DNA of 5,535 bases from Methanocorpusculum sp. (GTDB lineage: Archaea > Halobacteriota > Methanomicrobia > Methanomicrobiales > Methanocorpusculaceae), in contig DALTWN010000072.1 of assembly GCA_029987045.1 (NCBI GenBank), positions 1 to 5,535 of the forward strand, in the 5' to 3' direction. Below are positions 4,809 to 5,535 of this stretch, piece after piece. The notes beneath the pieces were generated by a model, which did no database searches, had not been told where the DNA came from, and saw nothing but the letters and a program-made list of their open reading frames with translations. Position 1 is the first letter of the stretch. Each line of letters opens with the position of its first letter. The translations under genes and the position numbers were made by a program.

Positions 4809-5535
4809 TTACCCAATTATTGAGTGACGTGACTCATTCAGAATCTGAATATTATCCACTGTCCAAAGCCGCATACTGCGTGCGGTCTTTTCGATTCCCA
4901 GTTCTTCATCTACATCGATATCGATGATATACGCGTACAGTTTATACGCGCCGATACGGTTCGCAGCCACTGCACGATGATGACCGTCGATCAGAATCAG
5001 CTTATCCTTGCGATGAACAACAACAAGTGGTTCCGCAAGACCCTGCTTAATCTCATATTTCCTGCTTTCCAGCTCATCCATGTAGACTTTATCCTGCGTC
5101 GGCAGTAATTCCCTGACATTGACCTCGCCACGGGAAAGATGCGGCTCAATACCATACAGGGATTTCAGAGTCTCGATATACTGGAAAACTTTTTCTGGCG
5201 TCACACGTTCAATCTGGGACCGGAGGATATCCGCATTGGTGATGATTCCAACAAACATTCCGCCGGCATCAACGACCGGTATTTTTTCCACACAGAACCG
5301 GAACATTTTCCGGGCAACTGCGGTCATCGAATCATCCGTCGTCGCCTTCAGACTTACCGGACGCATGAGCGGAGCAATCATGTCTGTTGCCGATGATTCC
5401 ACGATATCACGTGCTGCAATCAAACCCACGACCTTTCCCCGTGAAAGGACAGGGAATCCGTCGTGTTTGGTATCTCGAATCAGCGCAATGACATCCTTTA
5501 CAGTCTGGTGAGCACCAAGAGAGTAGACCGTGGTC
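4809..5535 (-). CDS. CBS-domain pair with ParB-like domain, N-terminus beyond window
   Basis: The reading frame stays open through base 5534, so the gene starts outside the window; 241 residues are visible. Numbered from the edge, residues 1-45 are a first CBS domain (GFPVLSRGKVVGLIAARDIV), 52-110 a second (EKIPVVDAGGMFVGIITNADIL), and about 145-215 a ParB/sulfiredoxin-like domain with LIDGHHRAVAANRIG at 182-196. Paired CBS domains bind adenine nucleotides or similar ligands. The ParB-like fold can bind nucleotides or act on DNA or phosphate esters; in this fusion the role is not known, and regulation by ligand state is only an inference. A GTG at 5429-5427 could serve as an internal start but would cut through the first CBS domain, so it is not the true start. 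The lipoprotein follows 6 nt downstream. Confidence 0.85.
   Translation of the reverse strand, partial: TTVYSLGAHQTVKDVIALIRDTKHDGFPVLSRGKVVGLIAARDIVESSATDMIAPLMRPVSLKATTDDSMTAVARKMFRFCVEKIPVVDAGGMFVGIITNADILRSQIERVTPEKVFQYIETLKSLYGIEPHLSRGEVNVRELLPTQDKVYMDELESRKYEIKQGLAEPLVVVHRKDKLILIDGHHRAVAANRIGAYKLYAYIIDIDVDEELGIEKTARSMRLWTVDNIQILNESRHSIIG

Noticed and set aside
5119..5511. Plus-strand frame of 130 codons opposite the CBS domains
   Set aside because: It is a shadow of the conserved CBS-ParB gene, with no domain or ribosome site.
1..5535. CRISPR arrays, tRNA or rRNA genes, insertion sequences
   Set aside because: No regularly spaced repeats, tRNA-like arms, rRNA segments, transposase genes or terminal inverted repeats were found on reading both strands.

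Overview
The window looks like a piece of a methanogenic archaeal genome, most likely Methanomicrobiales (a Methanocorpusculum-like organism would fit, but this is inference). Archaeal signs are the AT-rich promoter region with TATA boxes (TATTTAAATA, TATATAAA), ribosome binding sites such as GGTGATC and GGAGG that match the archaeal 16S 3' tail, compact operons, and oligo-T ends rather than strong bacterial terminators. The gene families (CBS-ParB proteins, lipocalin-like small lipoproteins, C_GCAxxG_C_C proteins, an fdhD-like start) are common in formate-using methanogens.

Layout: Positions 1-1291 (minus strand) hold the beginning of a probable fdhD gene, overlapped by the stop codon of a group II (SufS/CsdA-type) cysteine desulfurase. 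Positions 1292-1486 form a divergent promoter region. Positions 1487-4376 (plus strand) hold six tightly spaced genes: two half-size YeeE/YedE membrane proteins, a TusA-like sulfurtransferase with a CPFC motif, a second degenerate TusA-like protein that keeps only the first Cys, an OsmC-like thiol protein, and a Cys-rich C_GCAxxG_C_C protein fused to a DUF1858 domain. A 107-nt gap with a nested inverted repeat splits this run before the OsmC gene. Positions 4377-4433 are a convergent terminator zone. Positions 4434-5535 (minus strand) hold a small lipoprotein and, upstream of it, a CBS-CBS-ParB-like protein cut by the window edge.

How it may work together: the plus-strand run reads as a sulfur (or selenium) import and carrier relay. 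The split YeeE/YedE channel would pass a sulfur species by Cys residues to the TusA-like carriers, with OsmC-like and Cys-rich proteins handling thiol or persulfide redox. The divergent cysteine desulfurase makes persulfide from cysteine, and FdhD would pass it to the molybdenum/tungsten cofactor of formate dehydrogenase. The family assignments are well supported. The substrate and the idea of one integrated system are inference. The lipoprotein and CBS-ParB genes look unrelated to it.
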